Below, in pieces: positions 55,931 to 64,000 of a stretch of 64,000 nt of DNA. The stretch spans positions 1-64,000 of the forward strand of contig NZ_JAFEKF010000001.1 of assembly GCF_016888445.1 (NCBI RefSeq), given 5' to 3'. The stretch's first letter is position 1, and each line of letters starts with the position of its first letter. Source of the DNA: Marinomonas ostreistagni (GTDB lineage: Bacteria; Pseudomonadota; Gammaproteobacteria; Pseudomonadales; Marinomonadaceae). The position numbers were made by a program, and so were the translations under genes. Under the pieces are notes generated by a model. The model was not told the origin of the DNA. It did not search any database and saw nothing but the letters and a program-made list of their open reading frames with translations.

Positions 55931-57181
55931 ATGACAGAACAAGCCAAAAAGAAAGGCATTATGATTTGCGGGCATGGTAGCCGTGATAAGGACGCAGAGC
56001 GTGAGTTTGGCTTAGTAGCCGCCGGCTTGAAGGCACGTTTTCCGGATCTGCCTGTTGAGTACGGATTTTTAGAGTTTTCCGCACCCAATATTCACATGGG
56101 TCTAAACAGCTTGATCCAACAAGGAGTAGAGGATATTTATGCTATTCCTGGGATGCTGTTTGCAGCCACCCATGCCAAAAATGATATCCCATCAGTGTTA
56201 ACGACCTTCCAAGATAAACACGATAACTTAAGCGTGCATTACGGCCGTGAGCTGGGCTTACAAGATGATATGATCGAAGCCTTCCAAGCGCGTATCTATG
56301 AGTCATTAGGGCTGGATCCAGAGAATCCACCTGCGGATTTGTACGACACTATGCTAGTGGTCGTAGGGCGCGGAACTTCTGACACCTCTGCCAATGCTGA
56401 AGCGGCGAAATTAACGCGTATTGTTAACGAAAACATGGGCTTTGGTTGGGCCGATACGGTGTATTCTGGTGTGACTTATCCTTCAGTCGGCGTCGGTCTT
56501 GAGAAACTGGTGAAACTTGGCTTTAAGCGTATCGTCGTGGCGCCATATTTCTTGTTTACCGGGCGTTTGATTAAGCGTATTGAAGGTTATGTCGATAAAG
56601 TGGCGGCTGAAAATCCAGCCATTAAGTTTATCAAAACGCCATATCTTAATGATCATCCGCGTGTGATCGATGCGTTTGAAAACCGTGTTAATGAAATTAT
56701 GGATGGTTCGCTGAGCCAAGCCAGCGATGAAACTTTAATGAGTTCATTTAAGCGTCGCTTGGCGGCCGGTGAGGTCGATGTGCATCATCACCACGCCGAA
56801 TATGTAGATCCTGAGGACGACACTCAAGGCTTAGCAGCCGCGGATCATGCCCACGATCACAGCCATAGCCATTCGCATAGCCACGAGCATTCGCATAGTC
56901 ACGAGCATTCGCATAGCCATGATCACTCACATGACCACGGGCATGCTCACAGTCACGATCATTCGCATGGTCACAGTCATTCACATGGGCATTCACACGA
57001 TCATGGCCATCATCACCATGGCGTGTATCAGCATATTGGTCACCCATTAGGCCCACGCACCATGATCGGTGAAGGGGTCTGTTGTTGCTTTATGGGACAA
57101 TTCACCCAAGAGATCCTTGAGCAAGAACAAGACCGTATTGAAGGGGATTGCTCGAAAACTGCGCTGGCGCACAACGCTTAG
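55931..57181 (+). CDS. cbiX: CbiX-type sirohydrochlorin cobaltochelatase-like protein with His-rich tail
   Basis: This 416-residue protein has two CbiX/CbiK-type chelatase halves (about 8-120 and 135-265). Each starts with a conserved strand and loop (MICGHGSRDKDAEREF; MLVVVGRGTSDTSANAEAAK), and metal-binding His residues lie in FAATHAKNDIPS. A tail with more than 40 His residues among Ser, Asp and Glu covers about 284-372. After it come three adjacent Cys (384-386) in EGVCCCFMGQF and another Cys in GDCSK, which recall the Fe-S region of long CbiX proteins. CbiX inserts cobalt in the early-insertion route, so finding it behind cobN is unexpected. A role in cobalt storage or supply is also possible. 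Confidence 0.9.
   Translation: MTEQAKKKGIMICGHGSRDKDAEREFGLVAAGLKARFPDLPVEYGFLEFSAPNIHMGLNSLIQQGVEDIYAIPGMLFAATHAKNDIPSVLTTFQDKHDNLSVHYGRELGLQDDMIEAFQARIYESLGLDPENPPADLYDTMLVVVGRGTSDTSANAEAAKLTRIVNENMGFGWADTVYSGVTYPSVGVGLEKLVKLGFKRIVVAPYFLFTGRLIKRIEGYVDKVAAENPAIKFIKTPYLNDHPRVIDAFENRVNEIMDGSLSQASDETLMSSFKRRLAAGEVDVHHHHAEYVDPEDDTQGLAAADHAHDHSHSHSHSHEHSHSHEHSHSHDHSHDHGHAHSHDHSHGHSHSHGHSHDHGHHHHGVYQHIGHPLGPRTMIGEGVCCCFMGQFTQEILEQEQDRIEGDCSKTALAHNA
56870..56923 (+). repeat. Three 18-bp tandem repeats in the His-rich tail of cbiX
   Basis: The unit CATTCGCATAGCCACGAG occurs three times head to tail with a few base changes and encodes His-Ser-His-Ser-His-Glu. Such repeats can gain or lose units by slippage without breaking the frame. 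Confidence 0.85.
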
Positions 57182-57298
57182 ACAACACTGACCTCAGAGT
57201 GGAGTCGTCTCTGCTCTGAAGTTTTCGAGCGAGGTAGGTGAATATGTTATGTTAGCGCCAGCCACCCCATCATCAGAGAACCAATAAGGGAGAAAACC

Positions 57299-57880
57299 GT
57301 GTCCGATTCGCAAACCATACAGGTCGAAAAATTAGAGAAATTACGACAAGCTTGGCTGCCAGCTGTTGAATTCCTATTTGGCCCTGCTGCCCCTGGAGTG
57401 ACCTTTACAGGGTTTAAGATTGATGCCGACTTGCCCAAGCCGCAAGCTTCGGTGACACAAACGAACGATCAAATCAGCTACGCTATACATATGCCAGCAC
57501 GTAGCTTCACCAACGATGTCATGCTATTAGCGGATATTGTTCAAGAAATGGTACGTGGCTTGTACCCTCTGACTGAGCAAGCTACGCCAATTGCATTAAG
57601 TGAAGGTTGTGCCGTGTATGGTGCAATCACTGCCGTCAAACAAGTGTTTGGTGAAGAAACACTAGGTTCATACTTGGATGCACTGAAGGAAAACGGTTTT
57701 GCTTACTATGACGCCTTTTCTTATGTGGCGGTCCTGTTGACTGAAGATCCTGAGGCCATTAAAAAATTGCGTGAGCTGAAACCTTTTTTATATCAAGTAG
57801 AACGAGCTGATTTCGCGCAAGTAGGCATTAGTTTAGATCGAAAAATTGAAGATATTCTGACCTATACCTTCCGCCAGTAA
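57299..57880 (+). CDS. Conserved-looking protein of unknown function
   Basis: I do not recognise this 193-residue cytoplasmic protein. It has no signal peptide or membrane segment. It is acidic and mainly helical by composition, with segments such as AVEFLFGPAAPGVTFTGF, SYAIHMPARSFTNDVMLLADIVQEM, and ALSEGCAVYGAITAVKQVFG. The single Cys lies in the latter. No known motif stands out. The start is GTG with GGGAG 7 nt upstream. It lies about 120 bp after cbiX on the same strand and 270 bp before a chemoreceptor gene; that gap (57881-58151) shows nothing beyond probable promoter DNA. Confidence 0.75.
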   Translation: MSDSQTIQVEKLEKLRQAWLPAVEFLFGPAAPGVTFTGFKIDADLPKPQASVTQTNDQISYAIHMPARSFTNDVMLLADIVQEMVRGLYPLTEQATPIALSEGCAVYGAITAVKQVFGEETLGSYLDALKENGFAYYDAFSYVAVLLTEDPEAIKKLRELKPFLYQVERADFAQVGISLDRKIEDILTYTFRQ

Positions 57881-58151
57881 AATTATTTCTCCCGCTTTTT
57901 TCGTTACCGTCTAAAATAGAAGTTAAAGCCATTTAGTATCGTGACTTTAGCTTCTATTACTGATCTATGAGTTTGTGTTGTTAAAGTGTAATAACCGATA
58001 GTAAATGGATTTGGAGTTACATAACATTTATTGCACAGACGACCTATGGATGGGACCTTTACTTTGAAAAATACGGCTATCCTCTGATAACCCATATTTA
58101 TAAAAGCAAAGGAATACTAAGGCAGAGGCCTTTTTCATCCTTGAGGTAGCT

Positions 58152-60104
58152 ATGACGGTTCGCGCTAAAATCATCGCCCTGATTATTGCAGGTGTGACCT
58201 TACCCGTTTTTATTATTGCATTGGTTATTATTTCGAGTATTCGAACAGAAGCCATCGATAATTTTGAGCATCAAAGCCAGGCTGAAATGGGCCATATCGA
58301 TGCGCTTTTCTCCATGTATTTAAATAACCTAGCCGAACAAGCGGCGTTTTTTGCACGCGCCGATGCGGTGACAAATTTAACCGCAGGAAGTCTCAAATCG
58401 TATGCTAATGCGCCGACGCAAAGAATGACGCCAGAGCGCAACTCGTTATTAGAACAAAATGCTTATGCACTGTTTGATGATTTTGGTTCGACACATCCTA
58501 ATCTGGCTTATATTTGGGCGGGATTAGCAGACACTGGTTATGTTTCTTGGCCAAAAGGCGAAAGTTCCGCCAATTATGATCCTACTCAACGTAGTTGGTA
58601 CCAGAAAGCCCAAGGTACCAACTCTCCCGTTCGTATTCCCGCTTATCTAGACGCTTTTACTGGAGCGCCTTTGATTGATTATGTTCACACCTTCACAGGA
58701 GCAGATGGAGTGCAAGGGGTCGTGGGTGTTGATGTGACTTTAAAAAGTCTGACAGAACTATTGGCAACGGTGAAGTTCGGTGGAGAAGGCTATGTCGTGA
58801 TGGTCGAGGATAGTGGCACCATCCTAGCGGACCCGGCAGATGCTGAAAATAACTTTAAGTCGATCGCTCAAGCGTCCCGAGCCTATAGTAAGCTTTCGTC
58901 CGAACCAGGCATACAATCCATTGCTATCGACGGTGAAGATTGGTTTGCCACCGTATATCTCTCTTCTGATTTAGGCTGGAAGTTCATAGGTCTGATTCCT
59001 GAAAATGCGGTGTTTGCTCAAGCGGATCGTTTGACTCTTCACATTGCCGCCATTGCAGCGCTAATGATTGCGCTGTTTGCCGTGATTGGTGTTTATCTTT
59101 CCACGTTGATCGTGAAGCCAATCAAGCAGATGGCTCAACGCTTAGCCGATATTAGTACAGGCGAGGGGGATTTGACTCAGCGCTTGGACATGCATAGCAA
59201 AGATGAAGCGGGCCAGATGGCTACAGCATTCAACGATTTCATTGGCTCCATTGATTCGATAGTCGGCCATACTAAAGGATCTTGTCAGCGCATGGGGCAA
59301 GTCGCGCACAGCTCTGAAAGCTTGTCTCACGAATTGGGCGGTATTGTGGCGAAACAAGCTAATTCAGTGGACCATTTATCTACCGCCTTTAATGAAATGG
59401 TGGCGACCGCCAATGAAGTGGCGTCAAACTGCAGTTCGGCCGCAGCATCTGCTGAGCACAGTGAAGCGCAAGTACAAGAAGGTAACCGACTGATTAAGCA
59501 AACCATGGAGTCGCTACATAAACTCGAAGCAGAGCTGAATGGTTCGAATGAAGCCATGACGGTGTTGTCGCAAGAATCGAGTAACATCGTGACCATTTTA
59601 GATACCATCAAAGCCATTGCCGAGCAAACCAACTTACTGGCGCTCAATGCAGCCATCGAGGCGGCGCGTGCCGGTGAGCAAGGACGAGGCTTTGCCGTGG
59701 TAGCGGATGAAGTGCGTACCTTGGCAGGTCGTACGGCTCAGTCAACAGACGAGATTGATACCCTGCTGACACGCTTGCAGCAACAAACGCAAATTGTCGC
59801 TGGTAAAATGCAAACCAGTTTGGGAGTGGCAAATAGCTCGGTCGATCTAGCGTCTGATACTTACCAAGTATTTGAGCAAATTTTGGCATCCGTATTGGCA
59901 ATAAAAGATATGATGATCCAAATTAGTGCGTCCGCAGAAGAGCAGCATTTAGTGGCAGAAGAAATCAATAATAATGTTCTTGTGATCCATAATGGTGCAA
60001 ATGAGTCCAATAGTTTGTCAGAACAAGTTGCGCAAACCGCCAGTGCGTTAAATGAGTTGGCCAACGAATTGCAAAATATGGTTAGCCGATTTAAAGCCAG
60101 TTAA
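58152..60104 (+). CDS. dCache chemoreceptor with intact amino-acid-binding motif
   Basis: This 650-residue chemoreceptor has a membrane segment at about 9-30, a double Cache periplasmic domain (about 35-290), a second membrane segment (about 295-318), HAMP, and a signalling domain with the conserved tip (about 480-515). The dCache_1 motif that binds the carboxyl and amino groups of amino acids, known from PctA, is complete with exact spacing: Tyr142, Arg147, Trp149, Tyr150, Tyr165, Asp167 and Asp194. It should therefore sense amino acids. GAGG precedes the ATG. A close paralog follows, sharing its N-terminal [10 protein letters not shown] and most of the signalling domain. Confidence 0.93.
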   Translation: MTVRAKIIALIIAGVTLPVFIIALVIISSIRTEAIDNFEHQSQAEMGHIDALFSMYLNNLAEQAAFFARADAVTNLTAGSLKSYANAPTQRMTPERNSLLEQNAYALFDDFGSTHPNLAYIWAGLADTGYVSWPKGESSANYDPTQRSWYQKAQGTNSPVRIPAYLDAFTGAPLIDYVHTFTGADGVQGVVGVDVTLKSLTELLATVKFGGEGYVVMVEDSGTILADPADAENNFKSIAQASRAYSKLSSEPGIQSIAIDGEDWFATVYLSSDLGWKFIGLIPENAVFAQADRLTLHIAAIAALMIALFAVIGVYLSTLIVKPIKQMAQRLADISTGEGDLTQRLDMHSKDEAGQMATAFNDFIGSIDSIVGHTKGSCQRMGQVAHSSESLSHELGGIVAKQANSVDHLSTAFNEMVATANEVASNCSSAAASAEHSEAQVQEGNRLIKQTMESLHKLEAELNGSNEAMTVLSQESSNIVTILDTIKAIAEQTNLLALNAAIEAARAGEQGRGFAVVADEVRTLAGRTAQSTDEIDTLLTRLQQQTQIVAGKMQTSLGVANSSVDLASDTYQVFEQILASVLAIKDMMIQISASAEEQHLVAEEINNNVLVIHNGANESNSLSEQVAQTASALNELANELQNMVSRFKAS

Positions 60105-60306
60105 GTGAGATATTATAAAAAGAAATATCAGTAAGTTGTTATTTCGCTTGGCGAAAACATCGGTAGTAATTAAAATCGATGAAATTTATTTTCCGCTATC
60201 CCAAGTCGCAAAAAGACTAGATTAAATAGCGATAAAAAATTACAGTACTTATAAATTATTTTAATAAAAAGCCAGTCAATTTGCTTTTGCTACAGTGAGG
60301 TTCTCT

Positions 60307-62262
60307 ATGACGGTTCGTGCAAAAATCATTGCATTAGTCGCGGCTGGGGTCATTCTCCCCGTCTTTTTGGTGTCTTTAGTGATTATCAGTACCGTGCGTA
60401 CCGATGCCGTCAACTCGTTTGCCAGTCAAAGCGAGTCGGAAATTCACTACGTTGATCGTTTGTTTTCGATGTATTTGAATAACCTTGCCGAAAACGTTGC
60501 GTTTTTTGCGCAAGCGGATGCGGTACAAGCGTTAACGCCTAACAGCCTGCAAAATTATGCCGGTCAGGCAGCCCAACCTATGGATCCTGCTCAAGGTACT
60601 TTGTTGGAGCAACAAGCCTATGAATTGTTTGAAGATTTCGCCGAAACACACCCAGATCTAGCGTACATCTGGGTGGGGACCGAAGCGAAGGGGTACCTGC
60701 AGTGGCCGTTAGCTGAAAGTATCGAGAATTATGATCCAACCCAGAAAGGCTGGTACACCCAGTCGATCAACTCAACCACCCCTAAGCGTATCCCTGCTTA
60801 CAAAGATACCTTTACTGGTGCACCGCTAGTGGACTACTTGCAGCGTTTTGAAGGGGCTGAAGGTACTGTTGGGGTTGTGGGCGTCGACGTTACGCTACAA
60901 AAGCTGACTGAACTACTGGCGACCGTTAAATTCGGCGGTGAAGGTTATGTGGTGATGGTCGAAGATACCGGAACTGTTCTTGCGGACCCTTCTAACCCGG
61001 ATAATAACTTCAAGCAACTGGCTGATACGTCACGCGCTTACGCTGATCTTAGTGACTCGCAAGAGATTCAAGAAATCACTATCGACGGTGACACCTGGTT
61101 TGCCAAAGTGTACACCTCACCAGAGCTTGGCTGGAAATTCATCGGCTTGATTCCAAGCTCGGTCGTGTTCGCACAAGCAAACGATTTGATGGTGAAAATC
61201 GCCATCATTGCTGTGTTGATGATTGTCGTCTTTATTGCGATTGGCTCCTTCTTAGCTGGCGTGGTTACGAAACCGGTTAAAATTATGGCTGAGCGTTTGA
61301 CCGATATTAGTCAAGGGGAAGGGGATTTAACTCAACGTCTTGAAATGTTGGCAAAAGATGAGTCGGGTCAAATGGCCCATGCTTTCAATGATTTCATCGG
61401 CTCCATTGATTCGATTGTTGGGCGCACCAAATCTTCGTGTGAGCACATCGGTCAGGTAGCGCATGAGTCAGAATCGTTATCGCATAACCTGAGTGAGATC
61501 GTATCGAAGCAAGCAAATTCGGTAGATCATCTTTCCACAGCGTTTAATGAGATGGTGGCGACTGCCAACGAAGTCGCCTCTAACTGTAGTTCTGCTGCGG
61601 CGTCAGCGGAGCACAGTGAAGCACAAGTGCAAGAGGGTAACCGTTTGATTCAGCAAACGATGAGTTCGTTGAATAATCTAGAAGAGGAACTTAACAGTTC
61701 TAACGAGTCGATGGTCACCTTATCGCAAGAATCTAATAACATTGTCGGTATCTTGGATACGATCAAGGCGATTGCCGAACAAACTAATTTGCTCGCCTTA
61801 AACGCAGCCATTGAGGCAGCGCGCGCGGGTGAACAAGGTCGAGGCTTTGCCGTGGTGGCGGATGAAGTACGTACCTTAGCCGGTCGTACCGCAGAATCGA
61901 CCGATGAGATTGATAAACTACTGACACGCTTGCAGCAACAAACCGATGTTGTGGCAGGTAAGATGGAGCACAGTGTGAGTGTGGCGCACAGTTCAGTCGG
62001 TTTAGCGTCTGAGACCTACAAGGTATTTGAACAGATTCTGGATTCGGTACTAACCATCAAAGACATGATGATCCAAATCAGTGCGTCAGCAGAAGAGCAG
62101 CATCTCGTCGCCGAGGAAGTGAATAACAACGTACTTGTGATTCACGATGGTGCAAACGATGCCAACAACTTATCTTCGCAAGTTTCGCAAACGGCTGCTT
62201 CCTTAAATGAGCTGGCCAACGAACTGCAAGACATGGTGAGCCGCTTCAAGTCCAGTCGTTAG
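60307..62262 (+). CDS. dCache chemoreceptor, paralog with altered ligand motif
   Basis: This 651-residue receptor has the same plan as the preceding gene: membrane segments at about 9-30 and 295-318, double Cache domain, HAMP, and signalling tip. It is a tandem duplicate. The amino-acid motif keeps Tyr142, Trp149, Tyr150, Tyr165, Asp167 and Asp194 but has Lys147 where the paralog has Arg, so ligand choice or affinity may have changed. The signalling domains of the two are almost the same, while the sensor domains have diverged. A GTG at 60295 is in frame; the ATG at 60307 gives the N-terminus shared with the paralog. The 200-bp gap between the two genes is very AT-rich and holds no gene. Confidence 0.93.
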   Translation: MTVRAKIIALVAAGVILPVFLVSLVIISTVRTDAVNSFASQSESEIHYVDRLFSMYLNNLAENVAFFAQADAVQALTPNSLQNYAGQAAQPMDPAQGTLLEQQAYELFEDFAETHPDLAYIWVGTEAKGYLQWPLAESIENYDPTQKGWYTQSINSTTPKRIPAYKDTFTGAPLVDYLQRFEGAEGTVGVVGVDVTLQKLTELLATVKFGGEGYVVMVEDTGTVLADPSNPDNNFKQLADTSRAYADLSDSQEIQEITIDGDTWFAKVYTSPELGWKFIGLIPSSVVFAQANDLMVKIAIIAVLMIVVFIAIGSFLAGVVTKPVKIMAERLTDISQGEGDLTQRLEMLAKDESGQMAHAFNDFIGSIDSIVGRTKSSCEHIGQVAHESESLSHNLSEIVSKQANSVDHLSTAFNEMVATANEVASNCSSAAASAEHSEAQVQEGNRLIQQTMSSLNNLEEELNSSNESMVTLSQESNNIVGILDTIKAIAEQTNLLALNAAIEAARAGEQGRGFAVVADEVRTLAGRTAESTDEIDKLLTRLQQQTDVVAGKMEHSVSVAHSSVGLASETYKVFEQILDSVLTIKDMMIQISASAEEQHLVAEEVNNNVLVIHDGANDANNLSSQVSQTAASLNELANELQDMVSRFKSSR

Positions 62263-62303
62263 ACCAGATATTGTTAAGTAGTCGCTAGATAGCAAAACAT
62301 CTT

Positions 62304-62338
62304 AAAGCCCTTAGTATCTCACTAAGGGCTTTTTTTTA
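62304..62338 (+). terminator. Rho-independent terminator after the tandem chemoreceptors
   Basis: The stem AAAGCCCTTAGT / ACTAAGGGCTTT (62304-62315 with 62321-62332) has an ATCTC loop and a long T-run. Confidence 0.95.
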
Positions 62339-62429
62339 TCAGTCGATGTTATCTGTAGGTGCCTTGGTATAGTATTTGTTCAATTGATGCGCAGGTTAAT
62401 AGGAGCGAGCGGTGTTAAAGGGGGATCGT

Positions 62430-63185
62430 ATGACACTTAAGTCGGTCAAAACATGTGTAAGCATTGGGCTTATGACCCTATTTTCAGGCGTCAGCCACGC
62501 CGCTGCTGATTTGACGTTGTACGTTGTGGATTATCCACCTCATATCTTTGCCGCGGACAAGGATAATGTCTCCGGTTTAGATGTAGAGGTAGTTAAACAA
62601 GCGTTTGCAGTCATGGGTGTGAGTGTAGATACGCAGGTTATGCCCTGGAATCGTATTGTAAAACTAATGCAGCATGGTCAAATCGCTGGCACGATTGCTT
62701 GCTCAAGACGTGATTACCGAGAGCAGTATATGCTGTTTAGTGACCCGATCTCTTATGTCGAACCTATTGCTTTAAGCAAACAGTCATTAGAGGTCGGCGA
62801 GTTTAAGGATTTGCAAGCACTCAAGAACTTTCGCGTGACGACCGTAGAAGGTTGGGGCATGCAAACACAATTGGTACAAGCCAAAATTCCGCATCGTACA
62901 GCGCCAGATATCGAAAGTGCTATTCGTGCGGTACAGTTCCGCGATGTCGATATCTTATATATGGCCCGCTATCCCGCGCTTTACTATGCCAAACAGATGC
63001 AACTTGGACAGGAGGTAAAAGTGACGTCTTTCCAGCAAGATAACGCGTTGGCATTGCATCTATGCTTGAGTAAAGATTACCCCGGTGCCAAGTCACTAAA
63101 AGAGACATTCAACCAAGGGCTGCGTGCAATCAAGCGGCAGGGTGATTACAATGACCTGCTTGATCAATATTTGTCCATGCAGTAA
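62430..63185 (+). CDS. Periplasmic solute-binding protein, family 3, next to a GGDEF gene
   Basis: This 251-residue protein has a signal peptide (about 1-25, cleavage near SHA|AAD) and a type-3 solute-binding fold (LTLYVVDYPPHIFAADKDNV, GLDVEVVKQAFAVMG, TIACSRRDYREQYMLFSDPI, and the C-terminal FNQGLRAIKRQGDYNDLLDQY). No ABC permease or ATPase gene is adjacent. The next gene encodes a membrane GGDEF protein, so it may deliver a ligand signal to that protein. Two starts are possible: GTG at 62412 after AGGAG, or ATG at 62430 after GGGGGA; I chose the ATG. The ligand is unknown. Confidence 0.85.
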   Translation: MTLKSVKTCVSIGLMTLFSGVSHAAADLTLYVVDYPPHIFAADKDNVSGLDVEVVKQAFAVMGVSVDTQVMPWNRIVKLMQHGQIAGTIACSRRDYREQYMLFSDPISYVEPIALSKQSLEVGEFKDLQALKNFRVTTVEGWGMQTQLVQAKIPHRTAPDIESAIRAVQFRDVDILYMARYPALYYAKQMQLGQEVKVTSFQQDNALALHLCLSKDYPGAKSLKETFNQGLRAIKRQGDYNDLLDQYLSMQ

Positions 63186-63202
63186 AAAAGGATGTTTTAC
63201 CG

Positions 63203-64000
63203 GTGAAGTTAGGTCATAGGATTGCCTATAAACAAGCTAAGATTATATTGCTCTCTGCCTTTTTATTGGGGGGCTTATCCGCTCTAGTGCAACTGTCCAT
63301 CGACCTTAAATTGGTACGCGCCAATTTTGTCAGTGACATAGAGCGCTCAGTTAATGTTTATGTCCCAAGTTTGCAAGGGGCTATCTATAATCTTGATAGC
63401 GAACAAGTCCAGAGCATTGCTAAGGCACTCACTAAAGACCCGTTATTTTTGTCGGTCACTGTCTATGACGACTTCGGTGATCGCATGAGTGTCATGCGGC
63501 GCGATACTAAGGAGCAAGCATCGATTTTCGACAGTCTTGGTTTTGCTGCACTCAACCTGCCTGAAATCTACGAATACCCGATTGAAATCCGCTCTGGGCT
63601 CAATCATTCATCTGCTCGCTTAGTTCTGCAATTAGATGCACGTTATATGTCCCATGGGTTAGTCCAGCGAGCCTTGACGCTTATTTGGCTAGGACTGATT
63701 TCAACGCTGTTACTAAGCATTGTCTTATTCGCTATTTTTTATCGTGTGCTTTCTAAGCCTATTCAGCATATTGCCCGCTGGGTAGAGAGCTTGGACCAGC
63801 AACAAGGGGCTCTGGTATTACCCTACAGTAAGCAAGACGAGCTAGGGTTGTTGACCCGCAATGTAGCAGATATCTGGCGCAAAAAAGACGTCGCCAATCA
63901 GCAAGTACGCAGTCTGGCATACTATGATCCACTGACGGAGCTGGTAAACCGACGCATGTTTATCGAGCGGTTAGAGGCCACCCTAGAGCAACAATCTGCG
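63203..64000 (+). CDS. Membrane GGDEF-domain protein (partial, cut by the window edge)
   Basis: The frame is open from a GTG at 63203 to the last base, giving 266 residues without a stop. It has a membrane segment at about 12-30, a periplasmic domain of about 130 residues, a second membrane segment (about 170-195), a HAMP-like linker, and the start of a GGDEF domain at about 239 (YDPLTELVNRRMF). The catalytic GG(D/E)EF loop lies outside the window, so diguanylate cyclase activity cannot be judged. It begins 17 bp after the solute-binding protein gene, with AAGGA at 63187-63191 upstream, and probably forms an operon with it. Confidence 0.87.
   Translation, partial: MKLGHRIAYKQAKIILLSAFLLGGLSALVQLSIDLKLVRANFVSDIERSVNVYVPSLQGAIYNLDSEQVQSIAKALTKDPLFLSVTVYDDFGDRMSVMRRDTKEQASIFDSLGFAALNLPEIYEYPIEIRSGLNHSSARLVLQLDARYMSHGLVQRALTLIWLGLISTLLLSIVLFAIFYRVLSKPIQHIARWVESLDQQQGALVLPYSKQDELGLLTRNVADIWRKKDVANQQVRSLAYYDPLTELVNRRMFIERLEATLEQQSA

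Noticed and set aside
56870-56923. CRISPR-like repeat
   Set aside because: The units are 18 bp, directly adjacent without spacers, and lie in frame inside cbiX.
56847-57050. Alternative frame of 67 codons in the cbiX His-rich region
   Set aside because: It is a repetitive Ile/Met/Thr shadow of the His codon repeats.

Overview
The window looks like chromosomal DNA of a free-living, motile, aerobic marine gammaproteobacterium; a Marinomonas-like member of the Oceanospirillales is the best guess. This is an inference from the 5S rRNA sequence, the long isocitrate lyase plus malate synthase G pair, the CobN-type cobalamin genes and the many chemoreceptors. No phage, transposase, CRISPR array or tRNA gene was seen.

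Layout. 1-260: the end of an rRNA operon (23S-5S spacer, 5S rRNA, terminator), followed by about 370 bp of hairpin-rich DNA with no convincing gene. 0.8-13.4 kb: a DUF2058 protein, a PPK2 polyphosphate kinase, an orphan solute-binding protein, a GST-like protein, a MarR/HlyD/DUF2955 efflux operon, a Cache-type chemoreceptor, a homocysteine S-methyltransferase divergent from a polar amino acid ABC transporter, and a LysR regulator. 13.4-36.5 kb: a complete catecholate siderophore locus. 36.5-49.2 kb: an MFS permease, a PAP2 phosphatase, a chemoreceptor with a c-type heme motif, a glutathione peroxidase, divergent aceA and glcB, an outer-membrane protein, ribH under an FMN riboswitch, and a two-protein Aer-like energy-taxis unit whose receptor carries a CZB zinc domain. 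49.3-57.2 kb: a cobalamin operon (cobJ, cobM, cobW, cobN, cbiX). 57.3-64 kb: an unknown protein, two tandem dCache chemoreceptors, a solute-binding protein and the start of a GGDEF protein cut by the window edge.

The siderophore locus is the centrepiece. EntC, EntB and EntA make 2,3-dihydroxybenzoate (DHB); EntE loads it onto the carrier domain of EntB; and a 2853-residue synthetase with domain order C-A-T-E-C-A-T-TE adds two residues. The second A domain carries the EntF-type serine code. The first has an unusual pocket with acidic residues and is followed by an epimerization domain. The predicted product is an oligo-ester of DHB-D-(cationic amino acid)-L-Ser, of the trivanchrobactin / cyclic trichrysobactin type, with the first amino acid unresolved. 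EntS exports it, a TonB receptor and FepBDGC import it, and a Fes-like esterase releases iron. Fur boxes sit in both divergent promoter regions. Hairpin-plus-T signals just before entS and entD suggest that these two genes are expressed by read-through.

Five chemoreceptors plus a PAS partner lie within 56 kb. The tandem pair is notable: one copy keeps the whole amino-acid-binding motif of dCache domains, while the other has Lys in place of the conserved Arg.
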